Origin: Candidatus Omnitrophota bacterium
GTDB lineage: Bacteria; Omnitrophota; Gorgyraeia; Duberdicusellales; 4484-171
Direction: 5' to 3'
Length of the DNA: 11,878 bases
Assembly (NCBI GenBank): GCA_016939345.1
Contig: JAFGHG010000108.1
Location: 1 to 11,878, forward strand
Part shown: piece after piece, positions 1 to 7,466 of the stretch
Layout of the letters: each line of letters opens with the position of its first letter
How positions within the stretch are numbered: the first letter of the stretch is position 1
Program-made: the position numbers and the translations under genes
Notes under the pieces: model-generated
Told to the model about the DNA's origin: nothing
Databases searched by the model: none
The model's input: only the letters and a program-made list of their open reading frames with translations

Positions 1-734
1 AGCATAATCACTTTTTCCCCTTGCTCAAATCCTAATGACCGGCGGCAAGATTCTTTGTCGCCCGGTTTGAATAAATCCTGCTCCACTGCCGAGGCTATGA
101 CTTCACAGTTCAGGCCTTTGGTTAAAGGAGAGCGTTCGATTTTATCTTTCAGCCATCTTGAAGGTGAAACCAGTATCAAATTTTCCCTGATATTATTATA
201 TATGCGCTCTTTGCGCTTTAAAAGAAAGCTTGAGGTATCAAAGACAAGACCTGGATATTCCCTTAAATGCGGGCATCTGCCGCATGATTGCTGCCAGCGT
301 TCGCACTCATAGGGATATATGCATTTTCCGGTTATCGGCCACATATCCGGTATTCTCCAGATAAGAGGGATCTGTTTAGAAAGCCAAGGAAGAATAGAAA
401 TAGAGAAATACCACCAATGAAGGTTTCTTAAAATAAGAACATCGGCCCATCTTTTAATCCAGGGCGAATTTTTAAGAAAAAACGAAGACGGGTAGCCAAA
501 GGATTGAAAGCCTAAGAAGTTAAAAAATTTACCGCATAAAGCATTAGGTATATAGCCAAAGCGACCGGGGATTATGCTTGAAACCTCTTCGTCTGTTGAT
601 TCTTTCAAGGCGCAGATAATCCTTGAGCCATAGCCCTGCTTCAGGAGCCCTTTATGGAACCTGTACCCGGCAATTGAGGCTCCCCAGCGAAGGTCAGAGG
701 CGTTAATCTGAAGAAAGTTTATTTTTTTATACAC
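1..734 (-). CDS. GT4-type glycosyltransferase, N-terminal part (3' end cut by window)
   Basis: An open frame of 244 codons runs without a stop from a GTG at 734 to the window edge, so the C-terminal half is missing. It probably transfers a sugar from a nucleotide sugar onto a growing glycan at the cytoplasmic face. The visible part is the acceptor-side domain of a GT-B enzyme of the GT4/WcaC-like kind. A DMWPITGKC stretch is at residues 130-138, followed by a cysteine cluster (C138, C144, C151, C154) as in glycosyltransferases that read 'DMWP.TG.C.Y...C..W..GC..CP'. The interdomain region has VSPSRWL (189-195) and VIASAVEQDLFKPG (212-225), where most relatives have VIPNGxD..xF.P. The start is GTG because a good AGGA site lies 7 nt upstream and no ATG is suitable. 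It overlaps the methyltransferase by 8 bp, which suggests coupled translation. The donor and acceptor sugars cannot be told. Confidence 0.85.
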   Translation of the reverse strand, partial: MYKKINFLQINASDLRWGASIAGYRFHKGLLKQGYGSRIICALKESTDEEVSSIIPGRFGYIPNALCGKFFNFLGFQSFGYPSSFFLKNSPWIKRWADVLILRNLHWWYFSISILPWLSKQIPLIWRIPDMWPITGKCIYPYECERWQQSCGRCPHLREYPGLVFDTSSFLLKRKERIYNNIRENLILVSPSRWLKDKIERSPLTKGLNCEVIASAVEQDLFKPGDKESCRRSLGFEQGEKVIM

Positions 735-1470
735 TTTTTTTTCCTATATAAATAAGATGAGGGTAATCAAAATCCTTTTTGTAAACCTTGATTAAATTGT
801 AATAGAGTCTTTTGGCAAGGCTGCCGAATACTGTAGCCTCAGCGTGCATTGCCATAAAGCCTTCCTTCTCTAAAATTTTTTTCAAACTCATGACATCGAA
901 ACTGCGGATATGCTGCCATCTGTGAAAAATAGAACCGCAATCCGGGCATATGGTCTTGCTGGCTTCCAGGTCTTCTTTATTGGGCGTAGTCAATATAATA
1001 AAGCCTCCGGGAACAAGAACCCTCTTTATTTCCTTAATAGTCTCTGAAAGCTGCTGGTCATTAAGATGTTCTATCACCTCAACCGCTGTTACCACATCCA
1101 TACTCTCATCGGCAAAAGAAGAAGGAAGTTTTTCTAAACTATAAGCTCCGCCAAATAAAGGTTCTTCCTTAAAATTTTTTGTAAGTTCGTATACAGACTC
1201 CTTGGAAAAATCAAGACCATAAACTTTTTCCGGCGAGTATAAACATATCTCTTTAAGCAGATGGCCTGGACCACAACCATAATCAAGGATTTTCTTGCCT
1301 TGGTAAGTAAGGAACTTATCAGAATATTTAAGTATATACTTTCCGCTGTGATGAGAAAAATACTGATTTTTATAAGAAGGGTTGGAGGCATAATAACCCC
1401 ACAAGCGCGATACCTTTTCCCCGGACCAAATTATATTCTTAGCTTGGTTCATTTTCAATATAGGTCTCAT
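727..1470 (-). CDS. Class I SAM-dependent methyltransferase
   Basis: A 247-residue Rossmann-fold methyltransferase (Methyltransf_11/25 type). Motif I, which binds SAM, is ILDYGCGPG (61-69). The acidic residue after strand 2 is in VYGLDFS (83-89). The post-motif EVIEHL (131-136) and VLVPGGFIILTTPN (151-164) are typical of small-molecule methyltransferases that act on sugars, lipids or quinones. A short CPDCGSIFHRWQHIRSF segment (175-191), with C175, C178, H183 and H187, could bind a metal or shape the acceptor site. In this context the likely role is O- or N-methylation of a sugar or glycan end, which is an inference. The first ATG (1470) overlaps asnB by 32 bp; a second in-frame ATG at 1452 (residue 7) would overlap by 14 bp. 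Neither has a strong Shine-Dalgarno, so the start is uncertain by six residues. The substrate is unknown. Confidence 0.88.
   Translation of the reverse strand: MRPILKMNQAKNIIWSGEKVSRLWGYYASNPSYKNQYFSHHSGKYILKYSDKFLTYQGKKILDYGCGPGHLLKEICLYSPEKVYGLDFSKESVYELTKNFKEEPLFGGAYSLEKLPSSFADESMDVVTAVEVIEHLNDQQLSETIKEIKRVLVPGGFIILTTPNKEDLEASKTICPDCGSIFHRWQHIRSFDVMSLKKILEKEGFMAMHAEATVFGSLAKRLYYNLIKVYKKDFDYPHLIYIGKKSV
742..745 (-). promoter_or_regulatory. Shine-Dalgarno site for the GTG start at 734
   Basis: On the minus strand AGGA (745-742) is followed by 7 A residues and then GTG at 734. This is one of the clearest ribosome binding sites in the window. It fixes the start of the truncated glycosyltransferase inside the last codons of the methyltransferase gene. 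The A run (742-735, 8 A) is also a potential slippage tract. Confidence 0.6.
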
Positions 1471-3277
1471 GCCAGAGCTGAAACATGTAAACTGTCCAGA
1501 CTAAGTTCTTTAAATAGCTCCTGCCCTGAAAAAATGGTTTAACAACATATTTATAAAGGTTAGGATTAAAAATACCTTGTTTTTTTAAGTAATCTTCTCC
1601 CAAATAATGCTGGGCTTCTCTGCTTAAAGGTCCTCTAAGCCAGTGGCCGATAGGAAGAACAAAACCTTTTTTAGAGGCCTTGCGTACCTGTATGCTGAGA
1701 ACATCTTTCATGGCCAGATTAAATAAATACTTCGGATCTCCGGCACTTGTTCTTAAACCGGGGGGTATGCTCATTACAGCCTCTACAAGCTTATGATCAA
1801 GAAGCGGAGTCCTTGCTTCTATGGAATGGGCCATAGAAAACTTATCGGTCATAGATAAGAATTCCTCCGGCAGCTGGGTTTTGAAATGAACATAGGCTAC
1901 GCTGTCGCGGGCAGAACCGCTTAAAGACTGTTGCCATATTTTCTGGATATAGCCTTCCGTAGGAACAACCCCTTTTAAACGCTCCCTGTTGAATACAATA
2001 TTCTTCTTCATTGAATCAGTAAAGTAGCGGTGATAAAGATAGCCCTGTTTGTTTTTTGTCTTTAATCCAGAATATCCTCCGGCCTGGCTCTCTAATAAAA
2101 ACAGTTTCGCCCTCTCGCGTAAACCCCAGATAAAACTCTCGTAAGGCCTCCAGTAACCATAGACGCCGAAAAGTTCATCACCTCCTGTTCCAGTCATGGC
2201 AACCTTTACCTTTCTCTTCATGGATTTATAGATATACCAAGAAGGAAGGCCTCCGGCATAAGGTTCATCCAGGTGATAAACCATCTTTCTCAAATCCAAC
2301 AACAAATCATCAGGCTCGATTATTGTCTCGTGATGATGAGCACACCACATACTTGCTGTATTTTTAGCTATTTCTCTCTCGTCAAAACTAGAGTCCTTTT
2401 TTTCTTTAAATCCAAGAGAAAAAGTTCTTAAAGGCCCGAAGCCGGACTTGGCCAGAATTCCGGTAACACTTGAGGAATCAAGCCCTCCTGAAAGAGAACA
2501 TGCGATAGGAACATCACTTATAGACCAGCGTTTCACCGCTGCTTCGGTCTCATGCCTTACCAAAGCAAGGGCTTGGTCCATAGTCATGTTTTCATTGCTT
2601 GATTGAGGCAGATCCCAGTATTTAGAAATATTTAAATTGTTTTTATCAAGTTCAAAAATAAAGTAGCTGGCACAGGCAAGTTTTTTTATGTCCTCAAAAA
2701 TAGTCCTGGGAGCAGGTATATATTGCAGGCTCATATAATCATAAAGACTCTGAAAATCGATTTTTTTAGTAATCTTGGGGCAGAATAAAAGGGCTTTGGA
2801 TTCTGAAGCAAATCCAAAAAAAGAATCTTTTAAAGAATAATATAGAGGCTTTATGCCCATTCGGTCCCTGGCTCCGAAAAAAAGTTTATTTTTCTTATCA
2901 TAGATCACGAAAGCAAACATGCCATTGAGCTCGCTTAACATATCAGAGCCCTTTTCTTCGTAGAGATGGATCAAAACCTCTGTATCAGAATGGTCTGTCT
3001 TAAACTTATGTCCTTTTGATATAAGGATATCTTTTAATTTTTTATAATTAAATATCTCGCCGTTAAAGACTATCCATAGGGTTTCATCCTCATTACTCAT
3101 GGGCTGCTTGCCGTTATCAGGATCGATGATGCTTAAACGGCGCATAGCAAGAAAAACATTCCTCTGGCTATCGATAAACTCTCCGCTGTCATCAGGACCG
3201 CGATAAGCCAGACAATCACTCATCTTTCTTAGCAGTTCAGGGTCAAATATTGAACTAAAACCTACTATTCCGCACAT
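1439..3277 (-). CDS. asnB: AsnB-like glutamine-hydrolysing amidotransferase
   Basis: A 612-residue two-domain protein of the asparagine synthetase B family. The N-terminal class II glutaminase begins MCGIVGF, with the nucleophile Cys2 exposed after Met removal. It keeps R48, the NGEIFN loop (72-77) and D98 in SDTE, which bind glutamine. The synthetase domain has the PP-loop SLSGGLDSS (261-269), DEPYAGG (337-343) and TGTGGDELFG (362-371). Ammonia from glutamine would be passed to an AMP-activated carboxylate. Normal AsnB makes asparagine from aspartate. Copies inside polysaccharide operons are often thought to amidate uronic acids or other sugar carboxylates, and that is the more likely role here, though not provable from sequence. 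The ATG at 3277 lies right after a heptamer repeat with no Shine-Dalgarno; the MCG start is fixed by the need for Cys2. The 3' end overlaps the methyltransferase by 32 bp. Confidence 0.93.
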   Translation of the reverse strand: MCGIVGFSSIFDPELLRKMSDCLAYRGPDDSGEFIDSQRNVFLAMRRLSIIDPDNGKQPMSNEDETLWIVFNGEIFNYKKLKDILISKGHKFKTDHSDTEVLIHLYEEKGSDMLSELNGMFAFVIYDKKNKLFFGARDRMGIKPLYYSLKDSFFGFASESKALLFCPKITKKIDFQSLYDYMSLQYIPAPRTIFEDIKKLACASYFIFELDKNNLNISKYWDLPQSSNENMTMDQALALVRHETEAAVKRWSISDVPIACSLSGGLDSSSVTGILAKSGFGPLRTFSLGFKEKKDSSFDEREIAKNTASMWCAHHHETIIEPDDLLLDLRKMVYHLDEPYAGGLPSWYIYKSMKRKVKVAMTGTGGDELFGVYGYWRPYESFIWGLRERAKLFLLESQAGGYSGLKTKNKQGYLYHRYFTDSMKKNIVFNRERLKGVVPTEGYIQKIWQQSLSGSARDSVAYVHFKTQLPEEFLSMTDKFSMAHSIEARTPLLDHKLVEAVMSIPPGLRTSAGDPKYLFNLAMKDVLSIQVRKASKKGFVLPIGHWLRGPLSREAQHYLGEDYLKKQGIFNPNLYKYVVKPFFQGRSYLKNLVWTVYMFQLWHETYIENEPS

Positions 3278-3280
3278 ATT

Positions 3281-3315
3281 TAGTATCTAGTTACTAGTAT
3301 CTTGTGTCTAGTTTT
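3281..3315 (-). repeat. Degenerate heptamer tandem repeat, five units
   Basis: On the plus strand the units are TAGTATC (3281), TAGTTAC (3288), TAGTATC (3295), TTGTGTC (3302) and TAGTTTT (3309). The consensus is TAGTATC, or GATACTA on the coding strand. Units 1 and 3 are identical. The array fills almost the whole 36-bp gap between the glycosyltransferase and asnB, and the last unit enters the glycosyltransferase stop codon (3316-3314). It occupies the place where an asnB ribosome binding site would be expected. No spacers are present, so it is not CRISPR. It resembles short heptameric repeats seen in some bacterial intergenic regions; its function is unknown. Confidence 0.75.
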
Positions 3316-5011
3316 AAAAGCCGGTGTTTAGGTAATCGGTGTCTTTGCTGTTTAGGACCCAGTCGCTGAATCTTTTTAAATCCCCTGCCCTGGATAATTC
3401 CTCTTTAGAAGAGATCGCAGGATGCAGGTTATGATCAAGCGGATGAGCACCTTTTTTCTGATAATTAAATTCAGCTTTAAAGCTTTCCATCATCCATGGC
3501 CTCAGGTTAAAAATCGCATAGGCATGCTTTTTGGCTTTTATTGTCTCTATATCTCCCAAACCGGGGAAGTCCTGTATCCGCGAAAGTCTATCCAGATACT
3601 GGTCTTTGGTATCTGAATCAATGGTAAAACCAAGACCCGAATACCTTCCTGTTCCGGCTGTGAATATAGGCTTGCCGAAACAGGGGAACTCCATTCCGGT
3701 GGTGCCCCTAACTGTAACCGCATAGTCAGCGGCCTCGAACAAAGAAAATGTATCTATTTTTATATCCGGGGTCAGGATAAAAACATGTTCAGGTATGCGG
3801 CCGATATTCTCCCTGATTATAACCGTCTCCCTGAGTTCTCCGCTAACCTTATCCCGGTTACGCTTCCAGATGTTGGCCGGATGAACCTTTATGATCCAGT
3901 TTACTTTGTCGTTGGCACAGGCAGCCTTAACAGTCTCGATAAACCATTCTTCGTAATCCTGAAATATATCCTCACCGTAAAAAAGATTGGCATCCCATAG
4001 AACATGGGAAAACACAACCACGGTCTTTTTATTTTGATCTAGGTTTAATGATTTCAAAATATCTTTCCTGCCTTTCTTGAGCGCTCCCGGCTGGTTGCGT
4101 TCGCTCAAAAACCACTTTCCTGAATAACGGTTAGAGAACTCCTGCCATAAAGCATCTTCCTTATCTTTGCTCCAGGAGATGTTTTCGATTTTATTGAAAG
4201 TGCTTGATGTAAGAGAATTGGGATGAAGACCGTTAGACTCTTTATTAAAGCGTTTTAATATAAGGGAATCTTCTCTTATCGGCTGGATAAACTGGATTAT
4301 ATCAAGGCCTTTACCCAGGGCTAAATCGAAAATGGCGCCATAAATATAGTCTTTGGCCTCATTGAAAATAAGAACCTCGGGTTTTACTTTTTCTAAAAAC
4401 AGATCCGAAGCCTCTATGGCCCTTATCTGTCTTTCCAGATAAAATTTAAGAAGTTCTTTTATGCCTGGATCTTCTAAAGCCGGTGTCCCGTACATCCGCC
4501 GGGCCATCTTGCTTAAGACCTGCTGGCCTATGCGGCAGCCTTTATATGTCCATTTTTTCACTGACTGAAAATCCAGTTTCTTAGAGAGGTATTGGTCAAC
4601 CTGTTTTTGGCAGCCGAAATTTTTAAACTGATTAAAATACTTTTCAAAAAAAACATAATCTTTAATAGCGAATAATTCAAAATATTTTTTAGGCCAATAA
4701 AAATGCTTCCATGTAAGAACCGATACCTGGCAGCCTTGAAGCTGCAAACCCTTAGCCAGCATCGCCTCTAGCTTTATCTGATAAAGCATATGGTTTAAAC
4801 TGACAATCAGAATTCTTTTTCCGGATAAGTTTTCTGGAACATATTTCAGGAATTTAAAATCAGCCTTTAGGCGGCGGTAATCATTCATGATAGAAAAAAA
4901 ATGGTCTGGTCTGCCGTTATTGCGCAATAGCTGTATGGCCGGAAGCCTAGAAGTAAGTTCCTCGATAAATTTTATTTTTTTTAAATTAGCTATCGGCTTA
5001 TTGTTATTCAT
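3314..5011 (-). CDS. Capsule-type GT-B glycosyltransferase (Capsule_synth / TagF-like fold)
   Basis: A 565-residue soluble protein that looks like a capsule polysaccharide synthesis or surface-carbohydrate transferase with two Rossmann-like halves. The N-terminal half has a beta-alpha entry GKRILIVSLNH (64-74) and a basic, aromatic-rich linker. The C-terminal half starts near VVVFSHVLWD (331-340). It then has IIKVHPAN (373-380), matching the 'K.HP' donor-site motif of CDP-glycerol/Kdo-type transferases, and SLFEAADYAVTVRGTTGMEF (423-442), matching the 'l...aD.vit..Ss...E....gkPvi' region that closes the donor pocket. No signal peptide or membrane segment is evident. The ATG at 5011 has AGG 6 nt upstream and lies 3 bp after the fusion-gene stop, so translation is probably coupled. 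The sugar or polyol phosphate transferred cannot be told. The fold-level family is fairly clear; the exact family is less so. Confidence 0.72.
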   Translation of the reverse strand: MNNNKPIANLKKIKFIEELTSRLPAIQLLRNNGRPDHFFSIMNDYRRLKADFKFLKYVPENLSGKRILIVSLNHMLYQIKLEAMLAKGLQLQGCQVSVLTWKHFYWPKKYFELFAIKDYVFFEKYFNQFKNFGCQKQVDQYLSKKLDFQSVKKWTYKGCRIGQQVLSKMARRMYGTPALEDPGIKELLKFYLERQIRAIEASDLFLEKVKPEVLIFNEAKDYIYGAIFDLALGKGLDIIQFIQPIREDSLILKRFNKESNGLHPNSLTSSTFNKIENISWSKDKEDALWQEFSNRYSGKWFLSERNQPGALKKGRKDILKSLNLDQNKKTVVVFSHVLWDANLFYGEDIFQDYEEWFIETVKAACANDKVNWIIKVHPANIWKRNRDKVSGELRETVIIRENIGRIPEHVFILTPDIKIDTFSLFEAADYAVTVRGTTGMEFPCFGKPIFTAGTGRYSGLGFTIDSDTKDQYLDRLSRIQDFPGLGDIETIKAKKHAYAIFNLRPWMMESFKAEFNYQKKGAHPLDHNLHPAISSKEELSRAGDLKRFSDWVLNSKDTDYLNTGF

Positions 5012-5014
5012 TAG

Positions 5015-6562
5015 CTACCTGGCCAGATTGATCGCTTTCTCATCTTCGCAATAAAGAGGCTTAATTCCTAAGACTTCAATTTCTTTGAGCAAGTTAATAA
5101 TGTCTGATATTTTTTTAAAGCCCATCTTTTTAAAAACTTTTGTCTTTAAAACCAGGTAAGAACAGCCGTAATCACGGCAAAGACAGGCAATTTGCTTGAG
5201 TTCTTTTAGCCCTGATATCTGGTAATCAATCAATAATTCATTTACCAAAACTTTATCATTAAGGTTGTGTTTTTCGATGAGCGATTTGCATAAAGCTATT
5301 TTTTTTCTCATAGATTTGCTATTTGAAGGTGGGTTTATAGAAATTATATTAAGCAAGAGCCCGTCCAGCTCGCTGAATTCTCTGAATAAATCCTGGATAA
5401 ACTCAAAAATTTCATCCGACAATTCACTGATGCAAAAAGCAGCAACCTTCTTCCAGCCGAAGTGAGAAAATATTTCCTTGGTCTGTAAAGGAGAAAGAAA
5501 ATAATCGCCGGCTGGTTTTGTTTCTTGGCCGCGTCTGCAACCGGTGTCTTGAAAGGCAAATTGACTTTTCTGATCATGTTCATGCTGTTCGATCAGTTTC
5601 TGGACCATATTTACACAATCTATAGGATATCTGCCGACTGCCGTTTCAGCGGCAAGAACCAGGCCGTTAGCCCCGTCAAGCAAAGTATTGGCTATGTCAT
5701 TTACTTCAGCTCTGGTAGGCTGAGCTATTGAGACCATTGATTCCAGTAAATTTGTAGCCACATATACCGGTATCGGGCGTTTGTGAGCCCGGGAAATTAT
5801 CATTTTCTGCATAGCCGGTATCTTTTCAATAGGGACCTCTCGTGACAGGTCTCCCCTGTCGATCAAAATAGCATCAGATGCTTGAATAATACTATCCAGG
5901 TTGATTACTGCTTCTCTGGTTTCAATTTTGGAAATAATCCGTGAATTTTTGCCGGCGGCTAAACGTATTTTCTTAACAGCTCCTTCGTTTCGGGCAAAAG
6001 ATAAAGCATAAATATTAATTTTATAGTCTTTGGCCACTTCGATAGCCTCATAATCTTTTGGTGTCAGGTCGGGAAGAATAATCTCCCTGTCAACATTAAC
6101 CGCCTTATTGCTTGCTATCAGTCCAGGAGAGATAACCCTGGCGATAAGGGTATCTTCATCGATTCTCTTTACTACAACTAGCAACACCTTGTTATAATCA
6201 ACATGGATAAGATCACCTTCTGAAAGGCCCCGCACGGCTTCAAGGGGTCTTAAGCTAAAAATCTTTTTATTTCCCGGGATATCTTGGCTTGTAATTTTGA
6301 TCATTTCGTTCTTGCCAACCTTAATGCTTCCTTTTTCAAATTCGGCTGTGCGAATCTGCGAACCTTCAGTATCAATACAAATAGGCAAGTCAACTGCCTC
6401 TCTTATTGTCTTTATCATTTCCTCCATCTTTTTAACAGAAACATGACTCATGTTTATTCTAAGCAGGCTGACACCTTGCGATTTCATCTTTCGCAGGACT
6501 GACTTATCAAACGAAGAAGGGCCTATTGTGCAGATAAGATCGATCCAATTACTATTTTTCAT
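5015..6562 (-). CDS. Pyruvate kinase barrel fused to a degenerate ATP-sulfurylase-like domain
   Basis: A 515-residue protein. Residues about 7-325 are a pyruvate kinase A/B domain: ICTIGPSS (10-17), LLRINMSH (33-40), DTEGSQIRT (64-72, normally DTKGPEIRT), ISKIET (210-215), DRGDLSREVP (235-244), VATNLLESM (268-276), QPTRAE (281-286), AAETAVGRYP (304-313). By alignment with known enzymes, R35, N37, S39, D64, T65, R71, catalytic K212, metal ligands E214 and D238, T270 and E306 are kept. The usual allosteric C-terminal domain is absent. Residues about 354-508 instead read like ATP sulfurylase: LSPLQTKEIF..FGWKKV (356-373), DGLLL (400-404), RDYGCSYLVL (463-472) and LGIKPL (498-503). However, the HxxH and GRDHAG active-site motifs are lost. 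The ATG at 6562 has AGGTGA 6 nt upstream and overlaps the sulfotransferase by 11 bp. It is unlikely to be the housekeeping glycolytic enzyme; its real reaction is unknown. Confidence 0.8.
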   Translation of the reverse strand: MKNSNWIDLICTIGPSSFDKSVLRKMKSQGVSLLRINMSHVSVKKMEEMIKTIREAVDLPICIDTEGSQIRTAEFEKGSIKVGKNEMIKITSQDIPGNKKIFSLRPLEAVRGLSEGDLIHVDYNKVLLVVVKRIDEDTLIARVISPGLIASNKAVNVDREIILPDLTPKDYEAIEVAKDYKINIYALSFARNEGAVKKIRLAAGKNSRIISKIETREAVINLDSIIQASDAILIDRGDLSREVPIEKIPAMQKMIISRAHKRPIPVYVATNLLESMVSIAQPTRAEVNDIANTLLDGANGLVLAAETAVGRYPIDCVNMVQKLIEQHEHDQKSQFAFQDTGCRRGQETKPAGDYFLSPLQTKEIFSHFGWKKVAAFCISELSDEIFEFIQDLFREFSELDGLLLNIISINPPSNSKSMRKKIALCKSLIEKHNLNDKVLVNELLIDYQISGLKELKQIACLCRDYGCSYLVLKTKVFKKMGFKKISDIINLLKEIEVLGIKPLYCEDEKAINLAR

Positions 6563-7466
6563 TGATTTTCACCTTTTTTAATTCTATCCTCTTACGCAAA
6601 GAATCAAGCTTTATCATTACCTGATTTAGTCTTTCTTCAAGCCCGGGATTCAATCTCTTTAGGTTTTCTGATGTCATAACCGGTGTAATCCGGTTGATTA
6701 TTTCAGCCTTATCTCTAAAAGCTTCTTCAGGGCTTTTATCTGTGTTAAGAGGTGTGCTCACATCTTCTTTCCTGTATAAATTGGCTAGTTTATCGATATC
6801 TCTAGCATTTAATTCAATATTCAAAAAGTCAAAAACCCCTGAAAAAAGTTCAACCGGATTCGACAAAAGGTCTTCATATTTTAATAAAAAAAAGTTCCCG
6901 GGATCTTTTTCCAGCTTAAATAGCCAGCTTTGGTAAAAGCGGATAAAATCCTCAGCCTGTGAAATCAAAAAAGAATCATCTCTGCTTAAACCCCTGTACG
7001 GTCTGGTTATAATGGAGCCCTCTTCCATTAACTGATGAGCATAATAAGAACGTATTGCTTTAAAGGGGTCTCTATAAATCACCACGGCTTTTTTAAATCT
7101 TTGGTCATAACGATAATGCGTCTTCAGAAGGTTATAATCATTTCCAAACCTATATGCTTTATGAAATACCCTTCCGGCCAGTGTTGGTGCATATTTATGC
7201 ATCTGATCATGATTTAATTTTAAGATCTCGCCCTTATTTTCAAGATGCAATGCTGAAGAAAGCACAAACCGCAGCCAACCTATCCCGCAACGGGGATAAT
7301 CTGCCAGCAAAATAGTATTCTCGTCTACTCTCTGAGATATTTGCTTGTGGTAATAAGGCAGGCGGAAAATACTATGCAGAGTGATAAACATACTAGCAGG
7401 AATGATCCGCCGCAATGTTTTTGAATGGGAAAGGTCTTTTATTTTGGTCGTTATCTCTCCTAACAT
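6552..7466 (-). CDS. PAPS-dependent sulfotransferase family protein
   Basis: A 304-residue protein of the Sulfotransfer_1 superfamily, which moves sulfate from PAPS to hydroxyl or amino groups. The 5'-phosphosulfate loop is ILLADYPRCGIGWLRFVL (52-69), the counterpart of 'YPRSGNTWLR'. The catalytic-base segment is LLKTHYRYD (113-121) with H117. The 3'-phosphate site is YRDPFKAIRSYYAH (131-144), with R132 and S140 eight residues apart as in the family. FLLKYEDLLSNP (193-204) is the conserved strand-helix after it. Odd point: the loop has Cys-Gly-Ile-Gly where the usual Ser/Thr residues contact phosphate. No signal peptide; the C-terminus is a lysine-rich helix. It likely sulfates a sugar of the glycan before export (inference). 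The start at 7466 has AGG 6 nt upstream and overlaps the flippase by 7 bp. It directly precedes the fusion gene with an ATP-sulfurylase-like domain. Confidence 0.85.
   Translation of the reverse strand: MLGEITTKIKDLSHSKTLRRIIPASMFITLHSIFRLPYYHKQISQRVDENTILLADYPRCGIGWLRFVLSSALHLENKGEILKLNHDQMHKYAPTLAGRVFHKAYRFGNDYNLLKTHYRYDQRFKKAVVIYRDPFKAIRSYYAHQLMEEGSIITRPYRGLSRDDSFLISQAEDFIRFYQSWLFKLEKDPGNFFLLKYEDLLSNPVELFSGVFDFLNIELNARDIDKLANLYRKEDVSTPLNTDKSPEEAFRDKAEIINRITPVMTSENLKRLNPGLEERLNQVMIKLDSLRKRIELKKVKINEK

Noticed and set aside
55..312. Plus-strand open frame of 85 codons
   Set aside because: It lies opposite the glycosyltransferase, whose minus-strand frame is open over the full 734 bp and has clear family motifs. 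The plus-strand translation has no recognisable domain.
3278..3315. CRISPR array or promoter in the repeat-filled gap
   Set aside because: Units are 7 bp and contiguous with no spacers; no convincing -10/-35 pair is visible and neighbouring genes are co-directional and close.
5039..5503. Working ATP sulfurylase at the C-terminus of the fusion protein
   Set aside because: The HxxH ATP-binding motif and the GRDHAG motif are both replaced, the N-terminal PUA-like domain and the final cysteine region are missing. Homology is plausible, activity is not.
5015..6562. Ordinary glycolytic pyruvate kinase (pyk)
   Set aside because: No PK C-terminal domain, several active-site substitutions, and location inside a glycan operon overlapping a sulfotransferase.
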